Positions 1-9,105 of a DNA stretch of 64,000 nucleotides are shown here, piece by piece. The DNA is taken from contig JAMPEU010000007.1 of NCBI GenBank assembly GCA_023664865.1, forward strand, positions 59,728 to 123,727, given 5' to 3'. The DNA comes from Butyrivibrio sp. (GTDB lineage: Bacteria; Bacillota; Clostridia; Lachnospirales; Lachnospiraceae). A program made the position numbers and the translations under genes. Positions within the stretch are counted from its first letter, which is position 1; each line of letters opens with the position of its first letter. The notes beneath the pieces were generated by a model. The model ran no database searches. It saw only the letters and a program-made list of their open reading frames with translations, and was not told the origin of the DNA.

Positions 1-1727
1 TTGCAGAGCGTATCATGGACTCTAATGACCTTGAGCGGGAGCGCGGCATTACGATTTTGTCAAAAAATACAGCTGTTATGTATAAAGGCGTAAAAATAAA
101 TATAATAGACACACCCGGACATGCGGATTTCGGCGGCGAGGTAGAGCGTGTCTTAAAAATGGTGAATGGCGTAATTTTAGTAGTTGACGCTTTTGAAGGT
201 CCCATGCCGCAGACCAGATTCGTATTAAAGAAGGCTTTGGAGCTGGATTTGTCAGTTATCGTATGTATTAACAAATGCGACAGGCCGGAGGCGAGGCCGA
301 TTCAGGTAGTCGATGAAGTGCTGGAGCTTCTGATGGATTTAGATGCAAACGACGAACAGCTTGACTGTCCTTTCGTCTACGCTTCCGCCAAAACGGGTAC
401 AGCTACGACGCAGCTTACCGTAAAGGGCAAGGACATGACGCCGCTTTTTGATACGATACTATCGCATATCCCTGCGCCATGCGGAGACCCTGACGCAGGC
501 ACGCAGGTGCTTATAAGCACCATCGATTATAACGAATATGTAGGGCGTATAGGCGTCGGAAAGGTTGATAACGGAACCATACATGTAAATCAGGAAGTCG
601 TAATCGTAAACCACCATGAACCCGACAAGCTTAAAAAAGTGAAAGTCAGCAAGCTCTATGAATATGACGGGCTTAACAAAATAGATGTAAAAGAAGCGGG
701 AATCGGCTCTATCGTAGCGATATCCGGCATTTCGGACATTCATATCGGCGACACCCTTTGCTCGCCGGAAACGCCGAACCCTATTCCTTTCCAGAAAATA
801 TCCGAACCTACCATCGCGATGCACTTTATCGTCAATGATTCCCCACTTGCCGGACAGGAAGGAAAGTATGTCACAAGCCGCCACCTACGCGACAGGCTTT
901 TCCGCGAGTTGAATACGGACGTGTCGCTGCGCGTCGAAGAAACCGATACGACGGAATCCTTTAAAGTATCGGGGCGCGGAGAGCTGCATCTGTCGGTCTT
1001 AATAGAAAATATGCGCAGGGAAGGCTACGAATTTGCAGTCAGCAAAGCGGAAGTGTTGTATAAGACAGACGAAAACGGCAAAAAGTTAGAGCCTATGGAG
1101 CTGACATATGTAGACGTACCCGAAGAATTTGCCGGTACGGTAATCGAAAAGCTGAGCCAGAGAAAAGGCGAGCTTAAAAATATGGGACAGGCAGCCGCAG
1201 GATATACCCGTCTGGAATTTTCCATACCTTCAAGGGGACTGATTGGCTACAGGGGCGAATTTATGACGGATACGAAGGGCAATGGCATCATGAACAGCAT
1301 CTTCGACGGCTACGGTCCTTATAAGGGAGACATCATGTACCGCAAGCAGGGTTCTTTAATCGCATATGAGGCAGGAGAGGCGATAACTTACGGTCTATAT
1401 AATGCCCAGGAGCGCGGCACGCTTTTCATCGGTCCGGGTACGAAAGTATATTCCGGCATGGTAGTAGGGCAAAATGGGCGCGGTGAGGATATCGAGCTGA
1501 ATGTCTGCAAGAAGAAGCAGCTTACCAATACCCGTTCTTCCAGCGCAGATGAAGCGCTTAGACTTACGCCGCCCAAGGTTTTAAGTTTAGAGCAGGCATT
1601 AGAGTTCATTGATACAGACGAACTGCTTGAGGTCACGCCGTCAAGCTTAAGAATCAGGAAGAAAATCCTGGATCCGACTATGAGAAAAAGAGCCGCTATA
1701 TCGGCAGCGGCTAAATCCGGAGAATAA
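1..1727 (+). CDS. typA: GTP-binding translation factor TypA/BipA (5' end cut by window edge)
   Basis: A ribosome-associated translational GTPase of the EF-G family, involved in stress adaptation and ribosome assembly. The reading frame is already open at base 3, with four codons (AERI) before the first internal ATG at 15, so the true N-terminus with the P-loop lies outside the window. Visible are the switch I motif ERERGITI, the G3 motif DTPGHADF, the G4 motif NKCD, EF-G domain II/III-like segments, and the C-terminal TypA-specific region ending near residue 570 of the visible part. The family is usually about 610 residues, so only 35-45 residues are missing. It is followed at once by a large palindromic element and then convergent mgtE. 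Identity is very secure. Confidence 0.97.
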   Translation, partial: AERIMDSNDLERERGITILSKNTAVMYKGVKINIIDTPGHADFGGEVERVLKMVNGVILVVDAFEGPMPQTRFVLKKALELDLSVIVCINKCDRPEARPIQVVDEVLELLMDLDANDEQLDCPFVYASAKTGTATTQLTVKGKDMTPLFDTILSHIPAPCGDPDAGTQVLISTIDYNEYVGRIGVGKVDNGTIHVNQEVVIVNHHEPDKLKKVKVSKLYEYDGLNKIDVKEAGIGSIVAISGISDIHIGDTLCSPETPNPIPFQKISEPTIAMHFIVNDSPLAGQEGKYVTSRHLRDRLFRELNTDVSLRVEETDTTESFKVSGRGELHLSVLIENMRREGYEFAVSKAEVLYKTDENGKKLEPMELTYVDVPEEFAGTVIEKLSQRKGELKNMGQAAAGYTRLEFSIPSRGLIGYRGEFMTDTKGNGIMNSIFDGYGPYKGDIMYRKQGSLIAYEAGEAITYGLYNAQERGTLFIGPGTKVYSGMVVGQNGRGEDIELNVCKKKQLTNTRSSSADEALRLTPPKVLSLEQALEFIDTDELLEVTPSSLRIRKKILDPTMRKRAAISAAAKSGE

Positions 1728-1731
1728 TGGT

Positions 1732-1870
1732 GCGGCATGAACTCATATGTTTCTCCTTGAGGCACGCTCTCGCTCCGTGGAAAATCGCAGCGGTACTAAG
1801 CTCGAAAAGACCTCGCTAAGTACCGGCGTTTTCCAAGGACCTCAAGAAGAAGCATATGAGTTCATGCCGC
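1732..1870 (-). repeat. Family 1 long palindromic element, copy 1
   Basis: A 139-bp imperfect palindrome between the converging typA and mgtE genes. The outer arms begin GCGGCATGAACTCATATG and end with its exact complement. Inside lie a CTTGAGG/CCTCAAG stem, an unpaired one-sided segment CACGCTCTCGCTCCG, a second stem GGAAAA/TTTTCC plus CGC/GCG, and an apical GGTACT/AGTACC hairpin. The same unpaired segment and apical hairpin recur in six other places in the window. Strand is set so that the unpaired GGAGCGAGAGCGTG-type segment lies on the 3' side. It may also terminate transcription from both sides, but it is far larger than a terminator and lacks a T tract. Confidence 0.9.
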
Positions 1871-1910
1871 TTAACGTTGTGGATACATGGATTGTGAATA
1901 GTAATATGGA

Positions 1911-3242
1911 TTATATCCCTAACGCCAGTGTTGCGATTCTGAAATAGATTAATAAGGATATAGCGTCAACGATTGTAGTTATGAATGGGCTCGCCATTAC
2001 CGCCGGGTCCATTCCTATTTTCTTGGCAATCATCGGCAGAGTCGAGCCTACTACCTTAGCCACGATAACTGCCAGAAACAGCGTAATGCTGACTACTAAG
2101 GCAACTTGTACGCCTACCTGTTCTATTAAAAGTATCTTAACAAAGTTACATACTGCAAGCGTAAGGCCGCACAACACAGCGGTGCGGATTTCCTTCCACA
2201 CTACGGTAAGCCAGTCCCTGAATTGTATCTCGTCCAATGACAATCCACGAATGATAATCGCGCTCGCCTGTCCGCCCGCGTTTCCGCCCGTATCCATTAA
2301 CATAGGGATAAATGCCGTCAGTACGACATATCTGCTAAGCGCATCTTCAAAAGAAGCAATAATCCTTCCTGTAAATGTGGCAGATATCATCAACAGCAAA
2401 AGCCACGGAATACGTTTTTTCCACGCATCAATAACACTTGTTTTCATATATGGTTTGTCGGAGGGCATAATAGCCGCCATCTTCTCGATATCCTCTGTGG
2501 TTTCTTCTTCAAGAATATCTACAACGTCATCGACAGTGATTATTCCGACAAGCCTCTCTTCATTATCCACAACGGGCATGGAAGTAAAGTCGTACTTTTT
2601 GAACTGCCTTGCCACTTCTTCCTGGTCCATCATAGTATTTAAGGAGATGACATTGCCGTGCATTATATCCCCTATAATGGCGTCTTGCGGGCTAAGCAGC
2701 AGATATCTGAGCGCTACCGTACCGACTAAAGTTCTTCTTCCATCAAGCACATAGCATATGTTTATCGTCTCACTGTCCACGCCTACTTTACGGATTCTTG
2801 CCACAGCCTCTTCTACCGTCAATGTCTCTTTTAAGTCCACGTATTCCACCGTCATAATGCTGCCTGCAGAGTCTTCGGGATAACGCAGAAGATGGTTTAT
2901 ATCCCTTCTGGTCTCCGGGCTTGCATTGGTAAGCAGTCTTTTTACAACATTTGCAGGCATTTCTTCCAAAAGGTCAGTCGCATCGTCAGCCATAAGGTTA
3001 TCTATGATGTTAGCCGCATCCTTATCGGACATTGAAGTTATAATATACTGCTCGGTTTCAATTTCCAGATATGAAAAGACATCCGCCGCCATGCTCTTAG
3101 GAAGAATGCGAAACAACTTAAGAAGGTCGTCACGCTCCATCTCTTCCATGGATGCCGCAATATCCGCTACGTTCATTTCCGTCATATGCTGGCGCAGCTT
3201 AAGGTACTGTCCCGAATTAAGTAATTCTATGATTTCTTCCAT
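1911..3242 (-). CDS. mgtE: Magnesium transporter MgtE
   Basis: A membrane Mg2+ channel gated by cytosolic Mg2+. The 443 residues show the family layout: an acidic alpha-helical N domain (about 1-125), a CBS pair (about 130-250, with VEYVDLKETLTVEEAV and MPVVDNEERLVGIITVDD), a connecting helix, and five transmembrane segments from about 285 on. The family signature LMDTGGNAGGQAS sits at the second membrane helix and lines the pore. The start at 3242 follows AAGGAGATAAGC. The gene lies 13 bp after the YigZ-family gene on the same strand, so the two are probably cotranscribed. No M-box riboswitch lies directly upstream. Confidence 0.96.
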   Translation of the reverse strand: MEEIIELLNSGQYLKLRQHMTEMNVADIAASMEEMERDDLLKLFRILPKSMAADVFSYLEIETEQYIITSMSDKDAANIIDNLMADDATDLLEEMPANVVKRLLTNASPETRRDINHLLRYPEDSAGSIMTVEYVDLKETLTVEEAVARIRKVGVDSETINICYVLDGRRTLVGTVALRYLLLSPQDAIIGDIMHGNVISLNTMMDQEEVARQFKKYDFTSMPVVDNEERLVGIITVDDVVDILEEETTEDIEKMAAIMPSDKPYMKTSVIDAWKKRIPWLLLLMISATFTGRIIASFEDALSRYVVLTAFIPMLMDTGGNAGGQASAIIIRGLSLDEIQFRDWLTVVWKEIRTAVLCGLTLAVCNFVKILLIEQVGVQVALVVSITLFLAVIVAKVVGSTLPMIAKKIGMDPAVMASPFITTIVDAISLLIYFRIATLALGI

Positions 3243-3255
3243 GCTTATCTCCTTT

Positions 3256-3891
3256 TCATAACATAAAATAACCCTCGCCCTTATCCTCTATCTGCGCTTT
3301 GCCGGCGGTTGCTTCGGTTATTTCTTTGATTACGGCTTCTTTATCTTCATATGGGATTTTAACTTTTATGACAACAATATCAGTGTATTCAGGCTCCTCT
3401 ATCGCAATATTCCTGCGTCCCATTATATACTGAATTTTCCCGATACCGTTGTAATCTGTGGTGATTTGCAAAGACACGCCACGTATCATCCGGCGCACAT
3501 CGCTTTCCGCCATTCCTGCCTGCGCCGCCTGGGTGTATGCGCGCACCAGCCCGCCTGTTCCAAGCAGAGTTCCGCCAAAGTAGCGCGTCACCACAATTAC
3601 CGTATTGCACACTTCCATTCCAAGCAGCACTTCCAAAATCGGCTTTCCGGCTGTGCCTGAAGGCTCCCCATCATCGGAAAATCTCACAATCTGCGCATTT
3701 TCACCCAATACATAGGCATAGCAGTTGTGCCTTGCGTCCCAATATTTCTTCTTCATAGAGTCGATGAACGCAAGCGCTTCTTCTTCTGTCTGAACGGGTG
3801 CGGTATTCGCTATAAATACGGATTTCTTTTCTTCAATTTTTCCCATGCCGCCGTGGGCAATGACATTATAAGACTCTGCTTTATTATCCAT
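3256..3891 (-). CDS. YigZ/IMPACT family protein (UPF0029)
   Basis: A 211-residue two-domain protein: an N-terminal IMPACT/UPF0029 domain (about 1-130, with FSDDGEPSGTAGKPIL and VTRYFGGTLLGTGGLVRAY, both hallmark stretches) and a C-terminal ferredoxin-like DUF1949 domain (about 140-205). The eukaryotic relative IMPACT binds GCN1 and dampens GCN2 signalling, but the bacterial role is not established; a link to translation or nucleic-acid binding is only inferred. It is the first gene of a likely two-gene unit with mgtE. The start has a modest GGAAAG ribosome binding site. Length matches the family. Confidence 0.93.
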   Translation of the reverse strand: MDNKAESYNVIAHGGMGKIEEKKSVFIANTAPVQTEEEALAFIDSMKKKYWDARHNCYAYVLGENAQIVRFSDDGEPSGTAGKPILEVLLGMEVCNTVIVVTRYFGGTLLGTGGLVRAYTQAAQAGMAESDVRRMIRGVSLQITTDYNGIGKIQYIMGRRNIAIEEPEYTDIVVIKVKIPYEDKEAVIKEITEATAGKAQIEDKGEGYFML

Positions 3892-3929
3892 AAATTGCTT
3901 TCCATAAATACAATCTTTCTTACCGGTAC

Positions 3930-4012
3930 GAGCTTAATCCAAATGAATAAAACGGAGCTCCATGCCTAAAAAGCGGTAAGTCGCTCCTTATTTATTCATT
4001 TGGATTAAGCTC
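3930..4012 (+). repeat. Family 2 palindromic hairpin element, copy a
   Basis: An 83-bp hairpin between the divergent YigZ and PBP genes. Arms GAGCTTAATCCAAATGAATA and its complement form about 22 pairs, then GGAGC/GCTCC closes a conserved loop CATGCCTAAAAAGCGGTAAG. The loop recurs, with different arms, at 7268, 27732, 37270 and 60149. It is followed by CTCTGGTTAT, which also flanks copies c and e. Its position upstream of both genes argues against a simple terminator role. Confidence 0.88.
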
Positions 4013-4135
4013 TGGTTATTAAAATAAAATTCAACATTATATATATTAACATAATTGGGAATAAAAGTATATCAACTTGTGAATATTTAATAAAGATAAT
4101 TATTATAGTTTATTTTGACTTTGTTCAGTTTACAA

Positions 4136-4274
4136 GCGTCAGGGGCATATATGCTCACCGAAAAGGTCCTTGTAAAACGCTGGTACTTAGCGAGGTATTT
4201 TCGAGCTTAGTACCACTGCGATTTTACACGGAGCGAGAGCGTGCCTTTTCAGTGAGCATATATGTCACTGACGC
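4136..4274 (+). repeat. Family 1 long palindromic element, copy 2
   Basis: A 139-bp palindrome 185 bp upstream of the PBP gene. The outer arms (GCGTCAGGGGCATATATGCT and near complement, three mismatches) are unrelated to those of copy 1. The second stem is TGTAAAACGC/GCGATTTTACA, also unlike copy 1 but fully paired. The apical GGTACTTAGCGAGG/CGAGCTTAGTACC hairpin and the unpaired GGAGCGAGAGCGTG are the same as in copy 1. The 568-bp gap 3892-4459 otherwise holds only AT-rich DNA and the promoter below. Confidence 0.9.
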
Positions 4275-4407
4275 ACCTAAAACCAGCGTTTAACAAACTA
4301 TTATTAAGATTATCTTAAATTATAATAAAAACCTTTATTTAATAGCCAAAATTTGGTATAATAAACTTAATTCCAGCCAATGATTTACTTTAGTTGCTTT
4401 GAGGTTA

Positions 4408-4416
4408 TGATATAAT
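4408..4416 (+). promoter_or_regulatory. Extended -10 promoter for the PBP gene
   Basis: TGATATAAT is a consensus extended -10 element (TG, one base, TATAAT) 44 bp ahead of the PBP start. No good -35 is visible, as expected for an extended -10 promoter. A second TATAAT at about 4358 is a weaker alternative. The start codon follows GGAGG at 4443-4447. Confidence 0.55.
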
Positions 4417-4459
4417 AGGCTCAGTCGCAGCAGGCTGGTTTGAGGAGGCAGTATTATCA

Positions 4460-7222
4460 ATGAATTATGGAAAAAAGAACGTTAGGAAAAAGCAGAAGAC
4501 TCTTAACGCAAAATCTGTTAAATGGGGAAAGAAACTGGGATTTCTATTTGTTCAGGTATCCCTTCTTTTCTTACTTTCCGTTTCCGTAATCGTAGCCTGC
4601 GCCGGAATCGGCTTATTCCGCGGCGTCCTTTCCACATCTCCCGATATAAGCAATATAGACGTCACTCCTTCCGGATTTTCCACTTTCGTATATGATATTG
4701 AAGGTCATCAGACGGCAAAACTGGTATCTACGGATTCAAATCGTATTCCGGTCAGTATCGACGTTGTGCCGGAAGACCTTCAGCACGCGTTTGTGGCTGT
4801 CGAGGACGAACGTTTCTATAACCACAACGGCATTGACATTAAGGGTATAATAAGGGCAGGCGTTAAAGGCATAACAAATAATTTCAAATTTACTGAAGGC
4901 GCCAGCACGATTACCCAACAGCTTCTTAAAAACAATGTTTTTACCGAGTGGACAAGCGAAAAAACAGATGCCGAGAAGTTCAAACGTAAAATACAGGAGC
5001 AGTATCTTGCCCTTGAACTTGAAAAGGTCATGAGCAAAGACGATATCCTGATTAACTATATGAATTCAATCAACTTAGGTCAGAATACTCTGGGCGTTCA
5101 GGCAGCGTCGCTGCGTTATTTTAACAAATCCGTAAGCGACCTGACTTTATCCGAGTGCGCAGTAATAGCCGGCATTACTAAGAATCCGTCGAGGCTTAAC
5201 CCGATTACAAACCCTGAGGATAACGCCGAGCGTCGTGAGAAAGTCTTAGGGGACATGCTTGAACAGGGATATATAACACAGGCAGAGTACGACGAGGCTA
5301 TGGCTGACAACGTATATGAGCGTATTCAGATAAACAATACGGACAACGGCGAGTCCAGCGTAAATACATATTTTGTTGACGCGCTTACCGACGATGTAAT
5401 GGAAGACCTTATCAACGTGGCAGGATACAATGAAACGCAGGCTTTTACCCTTCTTTACAGCGGCGGCTTGAAAATCTACTCCACGCAGGACCCTTCCATT
5501 CAGGCAATATGTGATGAGGAGTTTGCCAATCCCGATAATTTCCCAGCCAATACGAAATGGTATCTTAATTATAAGCTTACCGTATTGGACAAAGACGGTG
5601 ACAGGATAAACTACAGCACGGAAATGTTTAAGGACTTTTTCCTGGAAAGCAATAAAAAATATAACCTGATTTATTCAACGCAGGAAGAGGCATATGCTGA
5701 TATTGAACTCTATAAAGAAGCGATTCTTGGTCCCAATGATGAGGTTTTTGCCGAAAGCATCACCCTGACGCCGCAGCCGCAGATGTCTTTAGTAGTAATG
5801 GATCATCACACGGGATACGTTGTGGCAATGGTAGGCGGACGAGGCGCTAAAACGGGAAGCCGTACTCTAAACCGTGCTACGGATGCCGTCAGGCAGCCCG
5901 GTTCCACGTTTAAGGTCGTATCCACCTATGCGCCCGCTCTTGACAGTGCCGGACTTACGCTTGCTACGGTCCTTAATGACTCGCCCTTCAACTATGAAGG
6001 CGGACGCCCCGTAAGCAACTGGTATGGTGAAGAATACAGGGGAATCTGTTCTTTCAGGGACGGTATCAGGGAATCCATGAACGTAATAACCGTTAAGGCT
6101 TTGACATGGATTACTCCGCAGCTTGGTTTCGATTATCTTCTCAACTTTGGTTTTACTACTTTGGTAGAACGTGAAGTAATCAATGGAGAAGTGTTTACCG
6201 ATATCCAGCAGCCGCTTGCGCTCGGCGGTATCACGCATGGCGTCACCAATGAAGAGCTTACTGCTGCTTACGCATGTATCGCCAACGGTGGAACTTATAT
6301 CAAACCCAAGTTATATACGAAGGTATTGGATCATGACGGCAATGTCATTCTTGATAATACAACGCCGCAGACCAGGCAGGTACTCAAGGAAACTACCGCT
6401 TTTCTGCTGACTGACGCTATGGTAGACGTTGTGACCGCAGCAGGCGGTTCCGGAAGGGCAGTCAACTTCGACAATATGGCGATAGCGGGCAAAACCGGTA
6501 CGACCACGAATTCCAACGATGTCTGGTTCGCCGGATTTACGCCTTATTATACCGCAGCAACATGGGCGGGCTATGATAATAACATAAAACTGGCAAAAGC
6601 AGAAGAAAGCCTTGCCAAGACATTGTGGAAAGCAGTTATGTCCAGAATCCATGAAGAACTGCCTAACCAGTCCTTCACAGTGCCAAGCGGCATTGTCACA
6701 GCTACGGTATGTTCCAAATCCGGCAAGCTGCCGGTTCCGGGCTTATGCGATGCAACTTTAAAGACGGAATATTTTGCAGAAGGCACAGTTCCCACGGATA
6801 CCTGCGACGTACATTATCTGGGACCGGTCTGCCAGTACAGTATGCTGCGCGCTACGGAGTTCTGTCCGTTCAGAGTGGACGGAATATTGGAGCTGCCGCT
6901 TATTGAAGATATCTCCATACAGCTTGGATATCCTACTGCAACTACTAACGAAGTGCTGAACGCAGACGGCACGATAAGCAGCGTGCCTGTAATCCAGACC
7001 AATACATGCCCGCACACCGGGGAGTTCTTTACCAATCCGGATTATGAGGCGATTATAGAGATGCAGCGTGCAGAGATTAATCTTAGAAATGCCACTCTGC
7101 CTGACACGCTCATTAATCCTTATGATATTTTGAATCCGCTGCTGCCTGAGACGGAGACTCCTGTTGAGACTCCCATCGAGACTCCCATAGTACCTACCGA
7201 TTCGGCGATGCCTGCGGAATAG
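4460..7222 (+). CDS. Class A penicillin-binding protein (glycosyltransferase/transpeptidase)
   Basis: A bifunctional peptidoglycan synthase at the outer face of the membrane: it polymerises lipid II and cross-links the stem peptides. The 920 residues contain a basic N-terminus, one membrane anchor (about 27-52), a GT51 domain with catalytic E115 in EDERFYNHNG and the motif GASTITQQL, and a transpeptidase domain with S482 and K485 (SxxK, in PGSTFK), the S539-M-N541 motif and K678-T-G. A C-terminal extension ends in a Pro/Thr/Glu-rich tail (TPVETPIETPI). Start chosen at the ATG after GAGGAGG. It resembles PBP1a/PonA. It is monocistronic, with a perfect 29-bp stem hairpin after the stop. Confidence 0.95.
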   Translation: MNYGKKNVRKKQKTLNAKSVKWGKKLGFLFVQVSLLFLLSVSVIVACAGIGLFRGVLSTSPDISNIDVTPSGFSTFVYDIEGHQTAKLVSTDSNRIPVSIDVVPEDLQHAFVAVEDERFYNHNGIDIKGIIRAGVKGITNNFKFTEGASTITQQLLKNNVFTEWTSEKTDAEKFKRKIQEQYLALELEKVMSKDDILINYMNSINLGQNTLGVQAASLRYFNKSVSDLTLSECAVIAGITKNPSRLNPITNPEDNAERREKVLGDMLEQGYITQAEYDEAMADNVYERIQINNTDNGESSVNTYFVDALTDDVMEDLINVAGYNETQAFTLLYSGGLKIYSTQDPSIQAICDEEFANPDNFPANTKWYLNYKLTVLDKDGDRINYSTEMFKDFFLESNKKYNLIYSTQEEAYADIELYKEAILGPNDEVFAESITLTPQPQMSLVVMDHHTGYVVAMVGGRGAKTGSRTLNRATDAVRQPGSTFKVVSTYAPALDSAGLTLATVLNDSPFNYEGGRPVSNWYGEEYRGICSFRDGIRESMNVITVKALTWITPQLGFDYLLNFGFTTLVEREVINGEVFTDIQQPLALGGITHGVTNEELTAAYACIANGGTYIKPKLYTKVLDHDGNVILDNTTPQTRQVLKETTAFLLTDAMVDVVTAAGGSGRAVNFDNMAIAGKTGTTTNSNDVWFAGFTPYYTAATWAGYDNNIKLAKAEESLAKTLWKAVMSRIHEELPNQSFTVPSGIVTATVCSKSGKLPVPGLCDATLKTEYFAEGTVPTDTCDVHYLGPVCQYSMLRATEFCPFRVDGILELPLIEDISIQLGYPTATTNEVLNADGTISSVPVIQTNTCPHTGEFFTNPDYEAIIEMQRAEINLRNATLPDTLINPYDILNPLLPETETPVETPIETPIVPTDSAMPAE

Positions 7223-7267
7223 AATAACGGAAACAATTAAATAACATACGCTATTTTGCAATCATGA

Positions 7268-7349
7268 GTTCAGGACAAATAAATAAACTAAGGGACGACT
7301 TACCTCTTTTCAGGCATGGAGTCCCTTAGTTTATTTATTTGTCCTGAAC
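7268..7349 (-). repeat. Family 2 palindromic hairpin element, copy b (perfect 29-bp stem)
   Basis: Left arm from GTTCAGGACAAATAAATAAA to AGGGAC and right arm GTCCCT to GTCCTGAAC are perfectly complementary over 29 bp, closing a loop with the family core GACTTACCTCTTTTCAGGCA. It lies between the converging PBP gene and the 101-residue coiled-coil gene, so it could act as a bidirectional terminator. The arms share no sequence identity with those of other copies beyond AT-richness. Confidence 0.9.
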
Positions 7350-7365
7350 ACCTTATTATATATTA

Positions 7366-7671
7366 TTATATGCCTTTTATGTCCTTAATCTTCTGCTCCA
7401 AATTAACTATATTGTCCTGTGCATTATTTATGGCTATGCACTGCTCCGCATAATGCTCTTCCGGCTGGGAAGCATGCAGCTCATAATAGCGCTTTCCTAT
7501 CTCAATATAATTCTTCTTGATAGTGTCTTCACATGCCTTAATTCGGTTTTTCAACTGAACTATTTCCGCCATATCCTTTGCTTTATCGGTTACTTCCCTT
7601 CCCTTAGCGGTAATAGTCTCCCCTATTTTGTTTACAAACTCCATTCCGTCAAAATTACCTTCCATGCTCAT
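7366..7671 (-). CDS. Small coiled-coil protein of unknown function
   Basis: A 101-residue soluble protein. An N-terminal helix (about 10-40, FVNKIGETITAKGREVTDKA) is followed by heptad-rich segments suggesting a coiled coil through the rest. It resembles the N-terminal part of Lachnospiraceae zinc-ribbon proteins, which begin with a similar 'kIGetIT.kGrev..k.K..aE...L' pattern, but no CxxC pairs are present here. Start chosen at the ATG after AGAGGAGGTAAT, an excellent ribosome binding site. No function can be assigned. Confidence 0.8.
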   Translation of the reverse strand: MSMEGNFDGMEFVNKIGETITAKGREVTDKAKDMAEIVQLKNRIKACEDTIKKNYIEIGKRYYELHASQPEEHYAEQCIAINNAQDNIVNLEQKIKDIKGI

Positions 7672-7769
7672 ATTACCTCCTCTATTTTCTGCTTTTATAT
7701 TGATGTTTTAATGTTTCCAATACTGTATATCTTATCTCTATAATTCGTTTTAACATGATTTTAATGCCA

Positions 7770-9086
7770 TTACAATGTCTTCCCCTTGATTATCTTCTCG
7801 TAAGGCATCAACATTCCTTCCATCATCTTAGGCTGGACTTTGGCTTTGCTCGCGGGCAGTCTAAGCAGTAAGCCTACTAATTTCATAAATAAAATCGTCG
7901 AAACGTTTTTCTGCGGAAAATCATACAATTTCTGCGCTTTATAGAACTTGTGGTCCGCCTGCATCATTCCCTGCATCTCGTACACTAAATCCCGGAAAAT
8001 CTTCTTACCGCCCACTCCATAGAAGTTCTCATTAACCATAATCCTATGTTCAAGCGCATAAGCAAGCTTATCCGCGCACTCTGCTACGGTATCCGCACCT
8101 ATGCCTTCATTCGTCGCAATACCCGCAAGGAAGTTTCCGCCAACCTGGCTTCTTCCTTCCAAAATCATTTGAAGATTCCTCTCCCTTGAGAACTCTCCAT
8201 CTATAATATATGCCGTGGGCTTACCCATTGTAACCGTGCGGTGTCCGTTACAGAACTGCCTGTCGTCATAGGTCTTGAACAGAGTTCCCATAGAATGGTC
8301 TTTAATGGAAAACGCATATACAATGCTGTCTGAACGCTGAATCTTCTTCCTTAAAAATTCGTCAAACCCGTCTTTATATACGCAGGTTCCGTCTGCAGCA
8401 CAATGAAAACAGCCCAGGCAACCTCCGCGGAAGTCAAAATTTTGCAGATTGACAACGTGGCTTTCGTATGGCAGAGCCTTTCTAAAATCAATAATCATTC
8501 TTCTTAATCTGACATCCTCTTCAGGGCAGTCCGTAACAATTATAACCCTGTATTTCGAGTCTTTCTCCCTAAGCGGAACAGGGGTTAAATCTTCCACAAA
8601 CGGCGAGTTTTCCTGCCCTATTATATGTTTAAGATAATTCCAGTATGTAATAATCTGGAGCTGTCCCTTAGTCGTTAAAAGGTCGTTCATATCGGCGGAA
8701 AATCCCCGAAGTACCCTCATTCCCATGTCCTTGCAGTTATCTTCAATGTAGCTGTGTGCGGTTATATCATAGAAATGTTTCGACGTCGTAATCTGTGTGC
8801 AATATTTTCCCGACAGATTCGGATTATGGCTCTTAAGCAGCTCAATAAACTTATGTAACTGCGACGGGGCGATAAAAGTGTACACAGGATAGGCGAACAA
8901 TATCATATCGGCACGCTCCATAGACTCACACACGTCCTGCATATCCTGTTCCAACATTCTTATCTGTGCGCCTGCATGGATAACCTCAAATTCATCATTG
9001 GCAAATTTCTTCTGCAAAAAACGCACTGTCTGATATGTAATACTGTTTCTGCCTTTAGGGCTTCCGTTCACTACCAATATCTTCAT
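7770..9086 (-). CDS. Tandem flavodoxin-fold NAD(P)H oxidoreductase-like protein
   Basis: 438 residues with two flavodoxin-like domains. The first (about 1-170) opens with the FMN-phosphate loop NGSPKGRNSITYQ and has FAYPVYTFIAPS. The second (about 178-380) opens with VIIVTDCP and carries a cysteine cluster GGCLGCFHCAADGTC of the kind that binds Fe-S or flavin in iron-sulfur flavoproteins. The C-terminal 60 residues are basic with a hydrophobic stretch (ILFMKLVGLLLRLPA). It probably transfers electrons in an FMN-dependent way; the substrate is unknown. It lies 20 bp downstream of the transglutaminase gene and is likely cotranscribed. Confidence 0.82.
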   Translation of the reverse strand: MKILVVNGSPKGRNSITYQTVRFLQKKFANDEFEVIHAGAQIRMLEQDMQDVCESMERADMILFAYPVYTFIAPSQLHKFIELLKSHNPNLSGKYCTQITTSKHFYDITAHSYIEDNCKDMGMRVLRGFSADMNDLLTTKGQLQIITYWNYLKHIIGQENSPFVEDLTPVPLREKDSKYRVIIVTDCPEEDVRLRRMIIDFRKALPYESHVVNLQNFDFRGGCLGCFHCAADGTCVYKDGFDEFLRKKIQRSDSIVYAFSIKDHSMGTLFKTYDDRQFCNGHRTVTMGKPTAYIIDGEFSRERNLQMILEGRSQVGGNFLAGIATNEGIGADTVAECADKLAYALEHRIMVNENFYGVGGKKIFRDLVYEMQGMMQADHKFYKAQKLYDFPQKNVSTILFMKLVGLLLRLPASKAKVQPKMMEGMLMPYEKIIKGKTL

Positions 9087-9105
9087 TACTGATAACCATA
9101 CCTTT

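Noticed and set aside
1732-1870. Family 1 element as an ordinary Rho-independent terminator
   Set aside because: It is far longer than a terminator, has no T tract, recurs with a conserved internal loop, and several copies lie upstream of genes.
3243-3255. M-box (ykoK) magnesium riboswitch for mgtE
   Set aside because: mgtE starts 13 bp after the preceding gene, leaving no room for a leader.
4136-4274. Riboswitch upstream of the PBP gene
   Set aside because: The element lies upstream of the likely promoter at 4408 and belongs to the dispersed palindrome family.
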